From: Brachybacterium phenoliresistens
GTDB lineage: Bacteria; Actinomycetota; Actinomycetes; Actinomycetales; Dermabacteraceae
Reading direction: 5' to 3'
Length of the DNA stretch: 64,000 nucleotides
Assembly (NCBI RefSeq): GCF_000576425.1
Contig: NZ_KK069989.1
Coordinates: forward strand, 62,001-126,000
Part shown: piece after piece, positions 6,772 through 16,380 of the stretch
How the letters are laid out: every line of letters starts with the position of its first letter
Numbering within the stretch: position 1 is the stretch's first letter
Notes under the pieces: generated by a model
Databases searched by the model: none
Seen by the model: only the letters and a program-made list of their open reading frames with translations
What the model was told of the DNA's origin: nothing
Translations under genes and position numbers: made by a program

Positions 6772-8640
6772 ATGTGTGGAATCGTCGGATATGCAGGCCC
6801 CGTCAGCGGCGCCCCGTCCCCCCGTCCCGTCGACGTGGCCCTCCAGGGCCTCGCCCGACTCGAGTACCGCGGCTACGACTCCGCGGGCGTCGCCGTGCTG
6901 GACGGCGACCAGGTGCGCGTCGACAAGCGCGCCGGCAAGCTCGCCAACCTCCGCGAGGCCCTCGAGGGCCGGCGCGAGACCCCCTCCGCGGTGGCCATCG
7001 GCCACACCCGGTGGGCCACCCACGGCGCCCCCACCGACGGCAACGCCCACCCTCACCTGGGCGGCCGCGAGCAGGAGCTGGCCCTCGTCCACAACGGCAT
7101 CATCGAGAACTTCGCCGCGCTGCGCGCCGAGCTCGAGGCCGACGGCTACCCCTTCCTGTCCGAGACCGACTCCGAGGTCGCCGCCCACCTGGTCGCCCGC
7201 GAGATGGAGACCGCCGGCGACCTCACCGAGGCCATGCGCCGCACCGCCGGCCGCCTCGAGGGTGCCTTCACCCTGCTGGCCGTGCACCGCACCGCGCCGG
7301 GCACCGTCGTCGCCGCCCGCCGCAACTCGCCGCTCGTGGTGGGCCTGGGCGAGGGGGAGAACTTCCTGGGCTCGGACGTCGCCGCCTTCGTCGACGCCAC
7401 CAAGGAGGCGCTCGAGGTGGGCCAGGACCAGGTCGTCACGGTCACCGCCGACAGCGTGGACATCATCGACTTCGAGGGGACCCCGGTCACCGACGCCAAG
7501 CGCTATACCATCGAGTGGGACGCCCAGGGCGCGCAGAAGGGCGGCTATGCCTCCTTCATGGCCAAGGAGATCCACGAGCAGGCATCGGCCGTGGCCGATA
7601 CGCTGCGCGGCCGCATCGAGGACGGCAAGCTGCAGCTGGACGAGATGAAGATCGACGAGGCCGTGCTGCGCACGATCGACAAGATCGTCGTGGTCGCCTG
7701 CGGCACCGCCGCGAACGCCGGCGCCGTGGTGAAGTACGCCATCGAGCACTGGTGCCGCATCCCCGTGGAGGTCGAGCTCGCCCACGAGTTCCGCTACCGC
7801 GACCCCGTCGTCACCGAGAAGACGCTGGTCGTGGCGATCTCGCAGTCCGGCGAGACCATGGACACCCTGATGGCCGTGCGCCACGCCCAGGAGCAGGGCG
7901 CGAAGGTCGTCGCGATCTGCAACACCCGCGGCTCGACCATCCCGCGCGAGGCCGACGCCGCGCTGTACCTGCACGTCGGCCCGGAGATCGCGGTCGCCTC
8001 CACCAAGGCGTACCTCGGCCAGATCGCCGCCTGCTTCCTGCTGGGGCTGTTCCTCGCGCAGGTGCGCGGGAACCTCTACCCCGACGAGATCGCCCAGCAG
8101 ATGGAGGACCTCTCCGCCATCCCCGAGAAGATCCAGGAGGTGCTCGACAGCTCCGATCAGGTCGAGCGCCTCGCGCTGGAGATGAAGGACGCCACCAGCG
8201 TCCTGTTCCTCGGCCGGCACGTGGGATACCCCACGGCCATGGAGGGTGCGCTCAAGCTCAAGGAGATCGCCTACATCCACGCCGAGGGCTTCGCCGCGGG
8301 CGAGCTCAAGCACGGCCCGATCGCGCTCGTGGACGAGGGCCAGCCGGTGTTCGTCATCGTCCCCTCGCCGGGCGGGCGCGACTCGCTGCACTCGAAGGTC
8401 GTCTCGAACATCCAGGAGGTCAGGGCCCGGGGCGCCCGCACCCTGGTGATCGCGGAGGAGGGCGACGAGGCGGTCCTGCCGTACGCCGACGAGGTCATCC
8501 GCTACCCCCGCACGCGGGCGCTGTTCGCCCCGCTGCTGACGGTCATCCCGCTGCAGATCTTCTCCTGCGAGCTGGCGACCGCGAAGGGGCTGGACGTGGA
8601 CCAGCCGCGCAACCTCGCGAAGTCGGTCACCGTCGAATGA
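6772..8640 (+). CDS. glmS: Glutamine--fructose-6-phosphate aminotransferase
   Basis: 622 residues. It makes glucosamine-6-phosphate from fructose-6-phosphate and glutamine, the entry to peptidoglycan precursors. The sequence starts MCGIVGYAGP, so the nucleophile Cys is residue 2, exposed when Met is removed; this fixes the start at ATG 6772. The N-terminal glutaminase domain runs to about residue 230 (EYRGYDSAG, HTRWATHG, HNGIIENF), followed by two SIS domains (AISQSGETMDT; the ASTKAYLGQ and KEIAYIHAEGFAAGELKHGP segments), and it ends DVDQPRNLAKSVTVE. It heads a tightly packed run into acpS, alr, tsaE, tsaB and rimI. No glmS ribozyme signature was seen upstream. Confidence 0.97.
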   Translation: MCGIVGYAGPVSGAPSPRPVDVALQGLARLEYRGYDSAGVAVLDGDQVRVDKRAGKLANLREALEGRRETPSAVAIGHTRWATHGAPTDGNAHPHLGGREQELALVHNGIIENFAALRAELEADGYPFLSETDSEVAAHLVAREMETAGDLTEAMRRTAGRLEGAFTLLAVHRTAPGTVVAARRNSPLVVGLGEGENFLGSDVAAFVDATKEALEVGQDQVVTVTADSVDIIDFEGTPVTDAKRYTIEWDAQGAQKGGYASFMAKEIHEQASAVADTLRGRIEDGKLQLDEMKIDEAVLRTIDKIVVVACGTAANAGAVVKYAIEHWCRIPVEVELAHEFRYRDPVVTEKTLVVAISQSGETMDTLMAVRHAQEQGAKVVAICNTRGSTIPREADAALYLHVGPEIAVASTKAYLGQIAACFLLGLFLAQVRGNLYPDEIAQQMEDLSAIPEKIQEVLDSSDQVERLALEMKDATSVLFLGRHVGYPTAMEGALKLKEIAYIHAEGFAAGELKHGPIALVDEGQPVFVIVPSPGGRDSLHSKVVSNIQEVRARGARTLVIAEEGDEAVLPYADEVIRYPRTRALFAPLLTVIPLQIFSCELATAKGLDVDQPRNLAKSVTVE

Positions 8641-8655
8641 TGTGATACTGCCGGG

Positions 8656-9159
8656 GTGAACGGCGTGACACAGATCGACGAGCACGGGGCGCACGGACAG
8701 GAGCCGGCGCCCCGTGCCGTCGTCGACCCCGCGGCCCGGGCCTTCCCGCCGGCGAGCTCGGCGCTCCTGGCGGGCGTCGGGATCGACGTGGTCTCGGTGG
8801 CGCGCCTGAGCGCCATGTTCGAGCGCACCCCGGCGCTGCGGGACCGCCTGCTCACCCCGTCCGAGCGGCATCTGCCGGCCGCCTCGCGCGCCGCCCGCGT
8901 CGCCGCGAAGGAGGCCGTCGGCAAGGCTCTGGGAGCTCCCGGCGACTACTCCTGGCAGGATGTGACGGTGCAGCGGACCCCCGACCGGCGTCCGTATCTC
9001 GTCCTCAGCGGCGCCGCGCTCGCCGCCGCCGAGCAGCTCGACGTGACCCACCTGCACCTCTCGCTCTCGCACGACGGGGACATCGCCACGGCGATCGTCG
9101 TCGCCGAGCGGGGAGCACGGCCCGCTGACGTGGCCGGCACCGATCGAGGAGAACGATGA
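8656..9159 (+). CDS. acpS: Holo-[acyl-carrier-protein] synthase
   Basis: 167 residues. It transfers phosphopantetheine from CoA to acyl carrier protein. Motifs: GVGIDVVSVARL (magnesium-binding Asp), ARVAAKEAVGKALG (Glu and Lys of the active site) and HLHLSLSHDGDIATAIVV. The first 40 residues are an extra low-complexity extension relative to the common length of about 120-130; I keep GTG 8656 because no later Met/Val start with a ribosome site precedes the GVGID motif closely, though GTG 8665 is possible. It sits 15 bases after glmS and overlaps alr by four bases (ATGA), so translation is coupled. Confidence 0.92.
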   Translation: MNGVTQIDEHGAHGQEPAPRAVVDPAARAFPPASSALLAGVGIDVVSVARLSAMFERTPALRDRLLTPSERHLPAASRAARVAAKEAVGKALGAPGDYSWQDVTVQRTPDRRPYLVLSGAALAAAEQLDVTHLHLSLSHDGDIATAIVVAERGARPADVAGTDRGER

Positions 9160-10346
9160 CCGTCCCGATTCCTGCGGAGGATCCGCGCCACGTGCCCAAC
9201 CGGGCCGTGATCGATCCGTCCGCCATCACCTACAACACCCGTCAGATCACCGGTGTGCTCGAGGAGCAGACCGCCCTGATGGCGATCGTCAAGGCCGACG
9301 GCTACGGGCACGGCATGCTCACCGCGGCCCGCGCGGCCCTGGAGGGGGGAGCGACCTGGCTGGGGGCGGCGCATCCCGCATCGGCCCTGGCCCTGAGCCG
9401 CGCCGGGCTGGACGTGCCGATCCTGACCTGGCTGTTCGAGCCCTCCACGGCGCAGGTCGTGCTGCCCGAGGTGATCAAGGCGGGCGTGGACGTGTCGGTG
9501 GGCAGCGAGCTGATGCTCCGCATGGTGGCCGATGCCGCCCGCGCCGCGGACCGCCGTGCCCGCGTGCACATCAAGATCGACACCGGCATGGGCCGCGGGG
9601 GAGTGGTCCCCTCCCGCGTGCGCGAGCTGGGCCACGCCGCGACCTCCGACGACTACCTCTCCATCGCCGCCGCGTGGACGCACCTGTCCGCGGCCGATGA
9701 CCCCTCCGATCCGATGACCGATCAGCAGGTCGAGACCTTCGACGCCGCCTTCGCGCAGCTGTGCGAGGAGGTCGGCCCGGTCCCGCTGCAGCACATCTCC
9801 GCGACCGCGGCCACCCTGACCCGCCCCGAGCTGCACCGCGACCTGGTGCGCATCGGGATCGGCCTGTACGGGTACCCGCCGGTGCCCTCGCCGGTGCGGC
9901 TGCGGCCCGCCCTCACGCTCACCACGCGGGTGGCGATGGTCAAGGAGGTCCCGGCCGGTTCGACCGTCGGCTACGGCCACATCCACACCACCGACCAGCC
10001 CACCCGGCTGGGTCTGCTGCCGATCGGCTACGCCGACGGCCTGCACCGCGCCTCCTCCGGGAAGGTCGAGGTGCTCGTGCGGACCCGCAGCGGCTACCAG
10101 GCCGCCCGGCAGGTGGGCCGCATCAGCATGGACCAGATCGTGGTGGACCTCGGCCCCGAGTCCCGTGCCCAGGCCGGCGACGAGGTGGTCCTGTTCGGCG
10201 AGGTGCTCGACGGGCTGCTGCCCGACGAGGAGGGGCGCGCCCTGACCGTCCCCACCGCGGCGGACTGGGCCGAGGCCGGCGGGACGATCCCCTACGAGGT
10301 CCTCACCTCCGTCTCCGCCTCCGTGCCGCGGCAGGTGAAGGGATGA
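9156..10346 (+). CDS. alr: Alanine racemase
   Basis: 396 residues. It is a PLP enzyme converting L- to D-alanine for peptidoglycan. The PLP lysine is K46 in AIVKADGYGHG; the barrel continues with HIKIDTGMGRGG, and the C-terminal domain has GSTVGYGHIHT (region of the catalytic Tyr), LPIGYADGLHR and ISMDQIVVDLG. ATG 9156 overlaps the acpS stop by four bases and its own stop overlaps the tsaE start in the same way, showing a translationally coupled operon of cell-wall and tRNA-modification genes. Confidence 0.97.
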   Translation: MTVPIPAEDPRHVPNRAVIDPSAITYNTRQITGVLEEQTALMAIVKADGYGHGMLTAARAALEGGATWLGAAHPASALALSRAGLDVPILTWLFEPSTAQVVLPEVIKAGVDVSVGSELMLRMVADAARAADRRARVHIKIDTGMGRGGVVPSRVRELGHAATSDDYLSIAAAWTHLSAADDPSDPMTDQQVETFDAAFAQLCEEVGPVPLQHISATAATLTRPELHRDLVRIGIGLYGYPPVPSPVRLRPALTLTTRVAMVKEVPAGSTVGYGHIHTTDQPTRLGLLPIGYADGLHRASSGKVEVLVRTRSGYQAARQVGRISMDQIVVDLGPESRAQAGDEVVLFGEVLDGLLPDEEGRALTVPTAADWAEAGGTIPYEVLTSVSASVPRQVKG

Positions 10347-10963
10347 GCGCCGGTCACGAGATCGTCGTGAGCACCGGCACCGCCCAGGGGACCCGCCGCG
10401 CCGCGCTCGCCCTCGCCGGGCACCTGCGCCGCGGCGACCTGCTGGTGCTGGACGGGCCGCTCGGCGCCGGGAAGACGACCTTCACCCAGGGCCTCGGCGA
10501 GGGCCTGGGCGTGCGCGGTCCCGTCGCCTCCCCGACCTTCGTCATCGCCCGCGTCCACCCGAGCCTGGTGGGCGGCCCGCAGCTGGTGCACGTGGACGCG
10601 TACCGTCTGGCCGGCGCCTTCGACATCGACGACCTCGACCTCGAGACCGAGATGGACGACGCCGTCACCGTCGTCGAATGGGGCCGTGACCGGGTCGAGC
10701 ACCTGGTCGACTCGCATCTGCGCGTGGTGCTGCAGCGCCCCGACGAGGGCGACGCGGAGGATCCGGAGAACCCCGAGGAGCCGCGCACCCTCACCCTGAC
10801 CGCGACCGGGCCGCGCTGGGACGAGGCCGCCGTGGCCGCTCTCGCGCAGGAGCTCGCGGCCGTCGCGGCCGATGCCGACCTGCAGGCCCGCGCAGGAACC
10901 GATGTCCGGAGCGGTGCCGGTGCGGCGCCCGCCGACCGCGACCGCACCGAGGAGGAGAGCTGA
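10343..10963 (+). CDS. tsaE: tRNA t6A-modification ATPase TsaE
   Basis: 206 residues. TsaE is the ATPase that assists TsaB-TsaD in making N6-threonylcarbamoyl-adenosine on ANN-decoding tRNAs. The P-loop LDGPLGAGKTTFTQGLGEGL is followed by VASPTFVIAR and HVDAYRL, and by VTVVEWGRD, all typical. The C-terminal 50 residues are an acidic, Ala-rich extension beyond the usual length of about 150. ATG 10343 is embedded in the alr stop region (ATGA). It overlaps tsaB by one base. Confidence 0.93.
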   Translation: MSAGHEIVVSTGTAQGTRRAALALAGHLRRGDLLVLDGPLGAGKTTFTQGLGEGLGVRGPVASPTFVIARVHPSLVGGPQLVHVDAYRLAGAFDIDDLDLETEMDDAVTVVEWGRDRVEHLVDSHLRVVLQRPDEGDAEDPENPEEPRTLTLTATGPRWDEAAVAALAQELAAVAADADLQARAGTDVRSGAGAAPADRDRTEEES

Positions 10964-11730
10964 TGCTGCTGGGGATCGACACGTCCGGCGCCGTGAGCGT
11001 GGCGCTGGTGCGCGCCGAGGGCACCGGCCTCGGGACGGCGGCAGCGGCCGCCGCCGGGGCCGCCGCCGGAAGCCCCGGGCCCGAGGTGCTCGCGGTCCGC
11101 TCCGACGCCCGCGCCCGCCACCACGACGAGGTCCTGCTGACCCTGGTCGACGAGGTGCTCGCCGAGGCGGGCGCCGCCCGCACCGATCTCACCGGCGTGG
11201 TCGCCGGCCGCGGCCCCGGACCCTTCACGGGTCTGCGCGTGGGCCTGGTCGTCGCCCGCACCATCGCCGCCGCGCTCGACATCCCCCTGTACGGCGTGTG
11301 CTCCCTGGACGCGCTCGCGCTGCAGGCCCTCACCGCCGCAGGCCCCGCGCCGGAGGGGCGCAGCATCGCCGTGGCGCTGGACGCCCGGCGCCGGGAGGTC
11401 TACTGGGCGCGGTACCGGGCCGATGCCGAGGGCGCCATGGTCCGCGTCGAGGGACCTGCCGTCTCCGCCCCCGCAGAGGTCTGCGAGGACCTGCGCTCCG
11501 CGGATCTCCTCGTCGGATCCGGCACCGAGCTGTACCCGGACCTGCTGCCGGCCACGGCGCGGATCCCGCACGTCGATGCCGGCGCGCTGGTCGCCGTCGC
11601 CGCGCGCCTGGCCGCGCAGGGCCAGGACCTCTCCGACACGGAGCCGATGTACCTGCGCGAGCCCGACGCCGCGAAGCCGTCCGTGCGCAAGAGCGCGCTC
11701 GGCCTCGGCGACCGCCCGACCGCGCCGTGA
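10963..11730 (+). CDS. tsaB: tRNA t6A-modification protein TsaB
   Basis: 255 residues. An ASKHA-fold partner of TsaD, starting MLLGIDTSGAVSVAL with the landmarks VVAGRGPGPFTGLRVGLV, SLDALALQAL and VALDARRREVYWARY. It acts as a scaffold that pairs with TsaD; it is not itself catalytic. ATG 10963 shares one base with the tsaE stop, and its stop overlaps the rimI GTG by four bases. TsaD, the catalytic partner often found after rimI, is not in this window. Confidence 0.94.
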   Translation: MLLGIDTSGAVSVALVRAEGTGLGTAAAAAAGAAAGSPGPEVLAVRSDARARHHDEVLLTLVDEVLAEAGAARTDLTGVVAGRGPGPFTGLRVGLVVARTIAAALDIPLYGVCSLDALALQALTAAGPAPEGRSIAVALDARRREVYWARYRADAEGAMVRVEGPAVSAPAEVCEDLRSADLLVGSGTELYPDLLPATARIPHVDAGALVAVAARLAAQGQDLSDTEPMYLREPDAAKPSVRKSALGLGDRPTAP

Positions 11731-12227
11731 TCCCCGCGCAGGATCCCCGGGCGCCCGACGGCGATCCCGCCGCCCCGGCGCGCCTGCGCCCGGCGACCCC
11801 GGCCGATGTCGAGCAGATCGCGGCGGCGGAGCTCGTCCTGTTCCCCGACGAGGCGTGGACGCCGTGGCAGCTCGCCGAGGAGATCGCCCACTCCTCCCGC
11901 CGCTACGTCGTGGCGCTGGCCGAGGACGAGCGCACCATCATCGGCTACGCCGGGATCATGATCGCGGGCGACGCGGCGGACCTGCACACCATCGGCACCA
12001 CCCGGCCGGGCCGCGGCATCGGACGGGCCCTGCTGGCCTGGTGCGAGGCGCAGGCCCTGGCCGGCGGCGCCCAGCGCATGCTGCTCGAGGTGCGCGAGGA
12101 CAACACCCGCGCCCGCCGCGTCTACGAGGAGGCGGGATACACCGCGATCGACCGCCGCCGCGGCTACTACCGCATCGGCCCCCGCCGGATCGACGCGATC
12201 GTCATGGAGCGCGCCCTGGCGCCCTGA
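11727..12227 (+). CDS. rimI: Ribosomal-protein-alanine N-acetyltransferase (GNAT)
   Basis: 166 residues from GTG 11727, which overlaps the tsaB stop (GTGA). The GNAT fold has the acetyl-CoA loop RPGRGIGRALL and the C-terminal EVREDNTRARRVYEEAGYTA and YYRIG segments of RimI. RimI acetylates the N-terminus of ribosomal protein S18 in E. coli; in actinobacteria it may have wider N-terminal targets. The first 20 residues are a Pro/Ala-rich leader. It ends the operon; a convergent ABC permease gene finishes 11 bases downstream. Confidence 0.9.
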   Translation: MIPAQDPRAPDGDPAAPARLRPATPADVEQIAAAELVLFPDEAWTPWQLAEEIAHSSRRYVVALAEDERTIIGYAGIMIAGDAADLHTIGTTRPGRGIGRALLAWCEAQALAGGAQRMLLEVREDNTRARRVYEEAGYTAIDRRRGYYRIGPRRIDAIVMERALAP

Positions 12228-12238
12228 CCGCGGCCGGC

Positions 12239-13951
12239 TCAGACGTGGTGGCGGACCTTCTGGAACAGGTCCACGGCGCGGCGGTCCAAGATCCCCGCGG
12301 CGACGCGGAGGCCGACCACGACCACGACGGCCCCGACGACCAGGGCGATCACGCCGCCCAGGGTCTGCAGCAGCGCCGAACCGGTGACGCTGCCCCAGAT
12401 CGCGACGCCGAAGGCGGGCAGCTGCGGGATCCAGATGACGACCATCGCGACGGCCATGGCGATCATGGCGTTGGAGGACGAGGCGGACTTGTCCTTCATC
12501 GGGTTGGTGCCCGGGGCGGAGGTCGGGTAGGGCAGCAGCACCGTGATGATCGCGGACACGCCGAGGCTGCTCATCAGCAGTCCCAGGGTGCCGGTCACGA
12601 GCATCGGGATCAGGCCGGGCAGCCCCAGCAGGACGGGCACGAGCAGCGAGGCGACCACCATGAACGGCGCCATGAGCAGGGCCAGCGCCAGCACCCGGCC
12701 GGTGAGGTTGGGGCGCGAGGGCAGCCCGGCGGTGATGTTCACCCAGCCGGCCGGCCCGTCGAAGCCGATCTCGTTCATCAGCGAGATCCCGCCCATCCCG
12801 GCGACGAGGACCAGGCCGAGGATCCCCATCATCGGGCCGGAGGGCCCCAGCATGCCCATGGCCACGAAGAAGACCAGCATGAGCGGCATGATCGCGATCG
12901 CCGCCAGGTAGCGGGCGTCGCGCCGCCAGTAGCGCAGGGACCGGCCCATCGACGCGCCGAGCGCGGTGCGCGGCGCCAGGCGGGGGACCAGCGGCTTCTC
13001 GGTGGTGGTGCCGGAGGAGGAGTCGCCGACGAGGGCGGAGGTCAGCGCCGCCCCGAGGGATCGGCGCCACCAGAGCCAGAGGGCGGCGATGCTCGCCGCC
13101 CCGATCGCGGCGCGCACCAGGGCCGGGAGGTAGGCGCCCGCCCCGAGGTCCAGGGGGACCGAGAACAGGGCGCCCAGCGGCGTCCAGGCGAGGATCGCGA
13201 CGGCCTGCCGCAGGGCGGTCGCGGTCTGCTCGACGGTGCTGCCGTCGATGGACTGCGCCACCAGGGAGAAGGCATAGATGCCGCCGATCAGCGCGACCAT
13301 CCCCAGGATGGAGCCGAGCTCGCGGCCGCGGCGGGAGCTCGAGCGACCGGCCCCGTGGGCGAGGATCGCGCGGGGCAGCAGCACGCACAGCGCCACCCCG
13401 GCCACGTTCGCCGGCAGCAGGAGCAGCAGCCCCAGGCCCGCGGCGACGGGCCCCGCCCCGTGCAGGACCAGCCAGATGCCCTCGAAGACGGAGAACAGCA
13501 GCATCGCGACCACGGTGAAGACGGTGGGCAGGCTCAGCGCCGCCGCCGCGAACAGGCCGGGCTGCAGCTCGCGCGGGGAGCGCGGGTACAGGGCGAAGGC
13601 TCGCGGGTCCAGCGTGTCGTCGATCCCGAAGGCGAAGACCGGCAGGATCAGCCACAGCAGGGTCGCGGCGATGCCGACGCCGCGCACGAAGGGGCCCAGG
13701 AAGGTGCCGTCGCCGTCGGCGATCACGAGCGCGATCAGCGCGAAGGTCGCCCCCACGAGCCCGCCCACGCCGTAGAGCGAGCCGAAGATGGTGCCGACGA
13801 GCTTGCCGACGTTCTTGCGGTAGGACCGCTTCCACAGCGTCCACTTCAGGCGCACCAGGCCGGCGGCGAGCCGCCGGGGGCCGATGCTCCCGGCCTCGAC
13901 GTGGCCGATGCGCGCGGCCTGGCGCTGGTCTCCGCTCAGGACTGCAGCCAC
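12239..13951 (-). CDS. ABC-2-type exporter permease, multi-spanning
   Basis: 570 residues with roughly ten to twelve hydrophobic segments spread along the whole length and no signal peptide. It has the look of an actinobacterial ABC-2 permease. GTG 13951 is preferred: it overlaps the end of the ATP-binding gene by 16 bases, so the two are translationally coupled. The alternative upstream frame is low-complexity Arg/Pro sequence from the antisense of the ATPase gene. Together with the next gene it would form a complete exporter; the substrate is unknown. Confidence 0.8.
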   Translation of the reverse strand: MAAVLSGDQRQAARIGHVEAGSIGPRRLAAGLVRLKWTLWKRSYRKNVGKLVGTIFGSLYGVGGLVGATFALIALVIADGDGTFLGPFVRGVGIAATLLWLILPVFAFGIDDTLDPRAFALYPRSPRELQPGLFAAAALSLPTVFTVVAMLLFSVFEGIWLVLHGAGPVAAGLGLLLLLPANVAGVALCVLLPRAILAHGAGRSSSRRGRELGSILGMVALIGGIYAFSLVAQSIDGSTVEQTATALRQAVAILAWTPLGALFSVPLDLGAGAYLPALVRAAIGAASIAALWLWWRRSLGAALTSALVGDSSSGTTTEKPLVPRLAPRTALGASMGRSLRYWRRDARYLAAIAIMPLMLVFFVAMGMLGPSGPMMGILGLVLVAGMGGISLMNEIGFDGPAGWVNITAGLPSRPNLTGRVLALALLMAPFMVVASLLVPVLLGLPGLIPMLVTGTLGLLMSSLGVSAIITVLLPYPTSAPGTNPMKDKSASSSNAMIAMAVAMVVIWIPQLPAFGVAIWGSVTGSALLQTLGGVIALVVGAVVVVVGLRVAAGILDRRAVDLFQKVRHHV

Positions 13952-14907
13952 GACAGGCTCCCCTCGGCGACGTGGCCGCCCCCGACGAGGTCCAGGAACC
14001 GCTGGACCAGGCTGCCGCCGGCGCGGACCTCGTCCAGCGTGCCCTCGGCGAGGATCCGCCCCTGGGCGATCACCGCGACGTGCGAGCACAGCTCCTCGAC
14101 CAGCTCCATGACGTGGCTGGACAGGACGACCGTGCCGCCGCCGGCGACGTAGGCGCGCAGGATCTGGCGGATCACCTGGCCGGAGACGGGATCGACGGCC
14201 TCGAGCGGCTCATCGAGCACCAGCAGCTTCGGCGCGTGGATGAGGGCGCAGGCCAGGAGGATCTTCTTGGTCATCCCGGCGGAGTAGTCGACGACGAGCT
14301 TGCCGTCCTCCCCGGCGAGGTCCAGCGCCGACAGCAGCGAGTCGATGCGGTCCTCGAGGACGTCGGCGTCCATCCCACGGATCAGCCCGACGTAGGACAG
14401 CAGCTCCCGGCCGGTGAGCCGGTCGAAGGTGCGCAGCCCGTCGGCGAGCACGCCGAGGCGCGCCTTGGCCTCCTCGGGGGCGGCCCACATGTCCACGCCG
14501 AGGACGTGGGAGGTGCCGCGGTCCGGGCGCAGCAGCCCGGTCGCCATCGACAGCGTCGTGGTCTTGCCGGCGCCGTTGGGGCCGACGATGCCGTAGAAGG
14601 AGCCGCGCGGCACGTCCATCGAGATGCCGTGCACGACCTCGGCGCCGTCGAAGGACTTGGCGAGGTCCCGGATGGACAGGGCGGCCTCCTCCGCGGCGGG
14701 GACGGGGGCATCGGCCGGGAGCGGCGCCGAGGAGGTGCGCGCCCCGGCCTCGCCGGAGGCGGTGCCGGGCGCGCCCGGCTCGCGGCCTGCGGCGGCGTCG
14801 CGGGTGAGGACCTCGCCCGCGGGGGAGAGGACCTGGACCGGCGTGGCGGCCCCGGCCGCCTCGGGGCCGGTCTGCGGGGGCTGCGGGGGCTGATCGTGGG
14901 TCGACAT
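13936..14907 (-). CDS. ABC exporter ATP-binding protein
   Basis: 323 residues. A 75-residue Pro/Ala/Gly-rich N-terminal extension precedes a standard nucleotide-binding domain: Walker A GPNGAGKTT, a variant signature DYSAGMTKK in place of LSGGQ, Walker B LLVLDEPLEAVDP and the switch SSHVMELVE. The order and spacing are those of the ABC-2 drug/polymer exporter ATPases. It is the first gene of a two-gene operon with the permease at 12239-13951. The long extension is unusual, and a later start may be used, but no better ribosome site was seen. Confidence 0.85.
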   Translation of the reverse strand: MSTHDQPPQPPQTGPEAAGAATPVQVLSPAGEVLTRDAAAGREPGAPGTASGEAGARTSSAPLPADAPVPAAEEAALSIRDLAKSFDGAEVVHGISMDVPRGSFYGIVGPNGAGKTTTLSMATGLLRPDRGTSHVLGVDMWAAPEEAKARLGVLADGLRTFDRLTGRELLSYVGLIRGMDADVLEDRIDSLLSALDLAGEDGKLVVDYSAGMTKKILLACALIHAPKLLVLDEPLEAVDPVSGQVIRQILRAYVAGGGTVVLSSHVMELVEELCSHVAVIAQGRILAEGTLDEVRAGGSLVQRFLDLVGGGHVAEGSLSWLQS

Positions 14908-15088
14908 GCTGCGAGGCTATCGGCCGGGGCGCGGCGCGGTATCCCGCCCCGGGATCACCCGGGATGCGACTTTGGTCGGTGCTTCCCGCCTGCGGCGGCG
15001 CGACCTGACGTCCTCAGCCCCGTCGGTCTAGAGTCATGCTCGTGACGTTCGGCCGACCATCCCGATCCGGCCGATGTGAGGAGATCAG

Positions 15089-16279
15089 ATGATCACGCCC
15101 CGTGCCCGCGAACGGCATGCTCCGCAGCCCCAGGAGGTCGAGGAGATCCCCATCGGGATCCGCCGCGCCTCCGCCTGGTCGTGGCGGCTGATCGTGATCG
15201 TCGCCGCCGCGCTGATCCTGATGCGCGGGCTGTCCTACGTGTCCGATCTGGTGATCGCGGTGCTGGTGGCGATCCTGCTGGCCGCGATGCTGTCCCCGCT
15301 GGTGCGCCTGCTGACCCGCTACACCTTCCTGGGCCGGGCCGCCGCGAGCGCGGTCGCGATGATCGGCCTGGTCGTGGTGGTGATCGGCATGTTCACCCTC
15401 GCCGGGCGGCAGCTGATCTCGCAGTGGGTGGACATCCAGGCGCAGGCCGTCACCGGCTTCCAGACGGTCATGACCTGGGCGACGCAGACCTTCAACATCG
15501 ACAGCCCGATGATCGACTCGGCGCTGGACGAGCTGCTGGTGAAGATCCAGGAGAACGCGGAGTCGCTGCTCAGCGGCGCGCTGTCCACCGCGGCCGTGGT
15601 CGGGTCGATCCTCACGGGCCTGGTCATCGCCCTGTTCACCCTGTTCTTCCTGCTGGCCGGCGGGCCGGAGATCTGGCGCTGGGTGGTGGGCCTGCTGCCG
15701 CCGGAGTCCCGGATCCCCACCCATGAGGCGTTCCGCCGCGGCTGGAAGGCGCTGTCGGCGTACGTGCGCACGCAGATCCTCGTCGCCGCGGTCGACGCGA
15801 TCGGCATCTCCATCGGCATGATCGCCCTGGGCCTGGGCTCCTACGCGGTGCCGATCTGGCTGCTCGTGTTCCTGTTCTCGTTCATCCCGCTGGTCGGCGC
15901 GATCCTCTCCGGGGCGATCGCGGTGCTGCTGGTGCTGGTGCTCAAAAGCTGGGTGTTCGCCCTGATCATGCTGGGCATCGTGCTGGCCGTGCAGCAGATC
16001 GAGGGCAACCTCCTGCAGCCCTTCCTGATGGGCAAGGCCGTCGAGCTGCACCCGCTGGCCGTGTTCCTCGGCGTCGCGGCCGGTGCGACCCTCGCCGGCA
16101 TCCCCGGCGCCCTGTTCGCGATCCCGCTGCTCGCCTTCGTCAACGCGACCCTGCTGTACGTCACCGGCCGGGACCCCTCACCCGACCTGGGGCATGACGC
16201 CCTGGCCCGCGAGCACTTCGCCGAGATCCGGCGGAAGGTCGCGAAGGCCAAGGCCCAGCGGCGCGCCGCGCTGCGCTGA
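15089..16279 (+). CDS. AI-2E/PerM-family membrane protein
   Basis: 396 residues. The arrangement of paired hydrophobic N-terminal helices, a soluble middle and a cluster of five C-terminal helices is that of the UPF0118/AI-2E transporter family. Family stretches include DLVIAVLVAILLAAMLSPLV, FIPLVGAILSG and QQIEGNLLQPFLMGKAVELH. Members have been tied to autoinducer-2 export or to sodium/proton transport; the substrate here is unknown. It is a single gene, divergent from the ABC exporter across 180 bases with TAGAGT as a possible -10 near 15029, and terminated by the hairpin at 16381-16416. Confidence 0.88.
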   Translation: MITPRARERHAPQPQEVEEIPIGIRRASAWSWRLIVIVAAALILMRGLSYVSDLVIAVLVAILLAAMLSPLVRLLTRYTFLGRAAASAVAMIGLVVVVIGMFTLAGRQLISQWVDIQAQAVTGFQTVMTWATQTFNIDSPMIDSALDELLVKIQENAESLLSGALSTAAVVGSILTGLVIALFTLFFLLAGGPEIWRWVVGLLPPESRIPTHEAFRRGWKALSAYVRTQILVAAVDAIGISIGMIALGLGSYAVPIWLLVFLFSFIPLVGAILSGAIAVLLVLVLKSWVFALIMLGIVLAVQQIEGNLLQPFLMGKAVELHPLAVFLGVAAGATLAGIPGALFAIPLLAFVNATLLYVTGRDPSPDLGHDALAREHFAEIRRKVAKAKAQRRAALR

Positions 16280-16380
16280 CCGGCTCCGCGTGCGGCGCGC
16301 CGCTCGCGGGCGGAGCGTCGGCGCTCTGCTCGCGGGCGGAGCGCCGCATGCAGGACGCGCCGCGACGCCGCCGCGATCGA

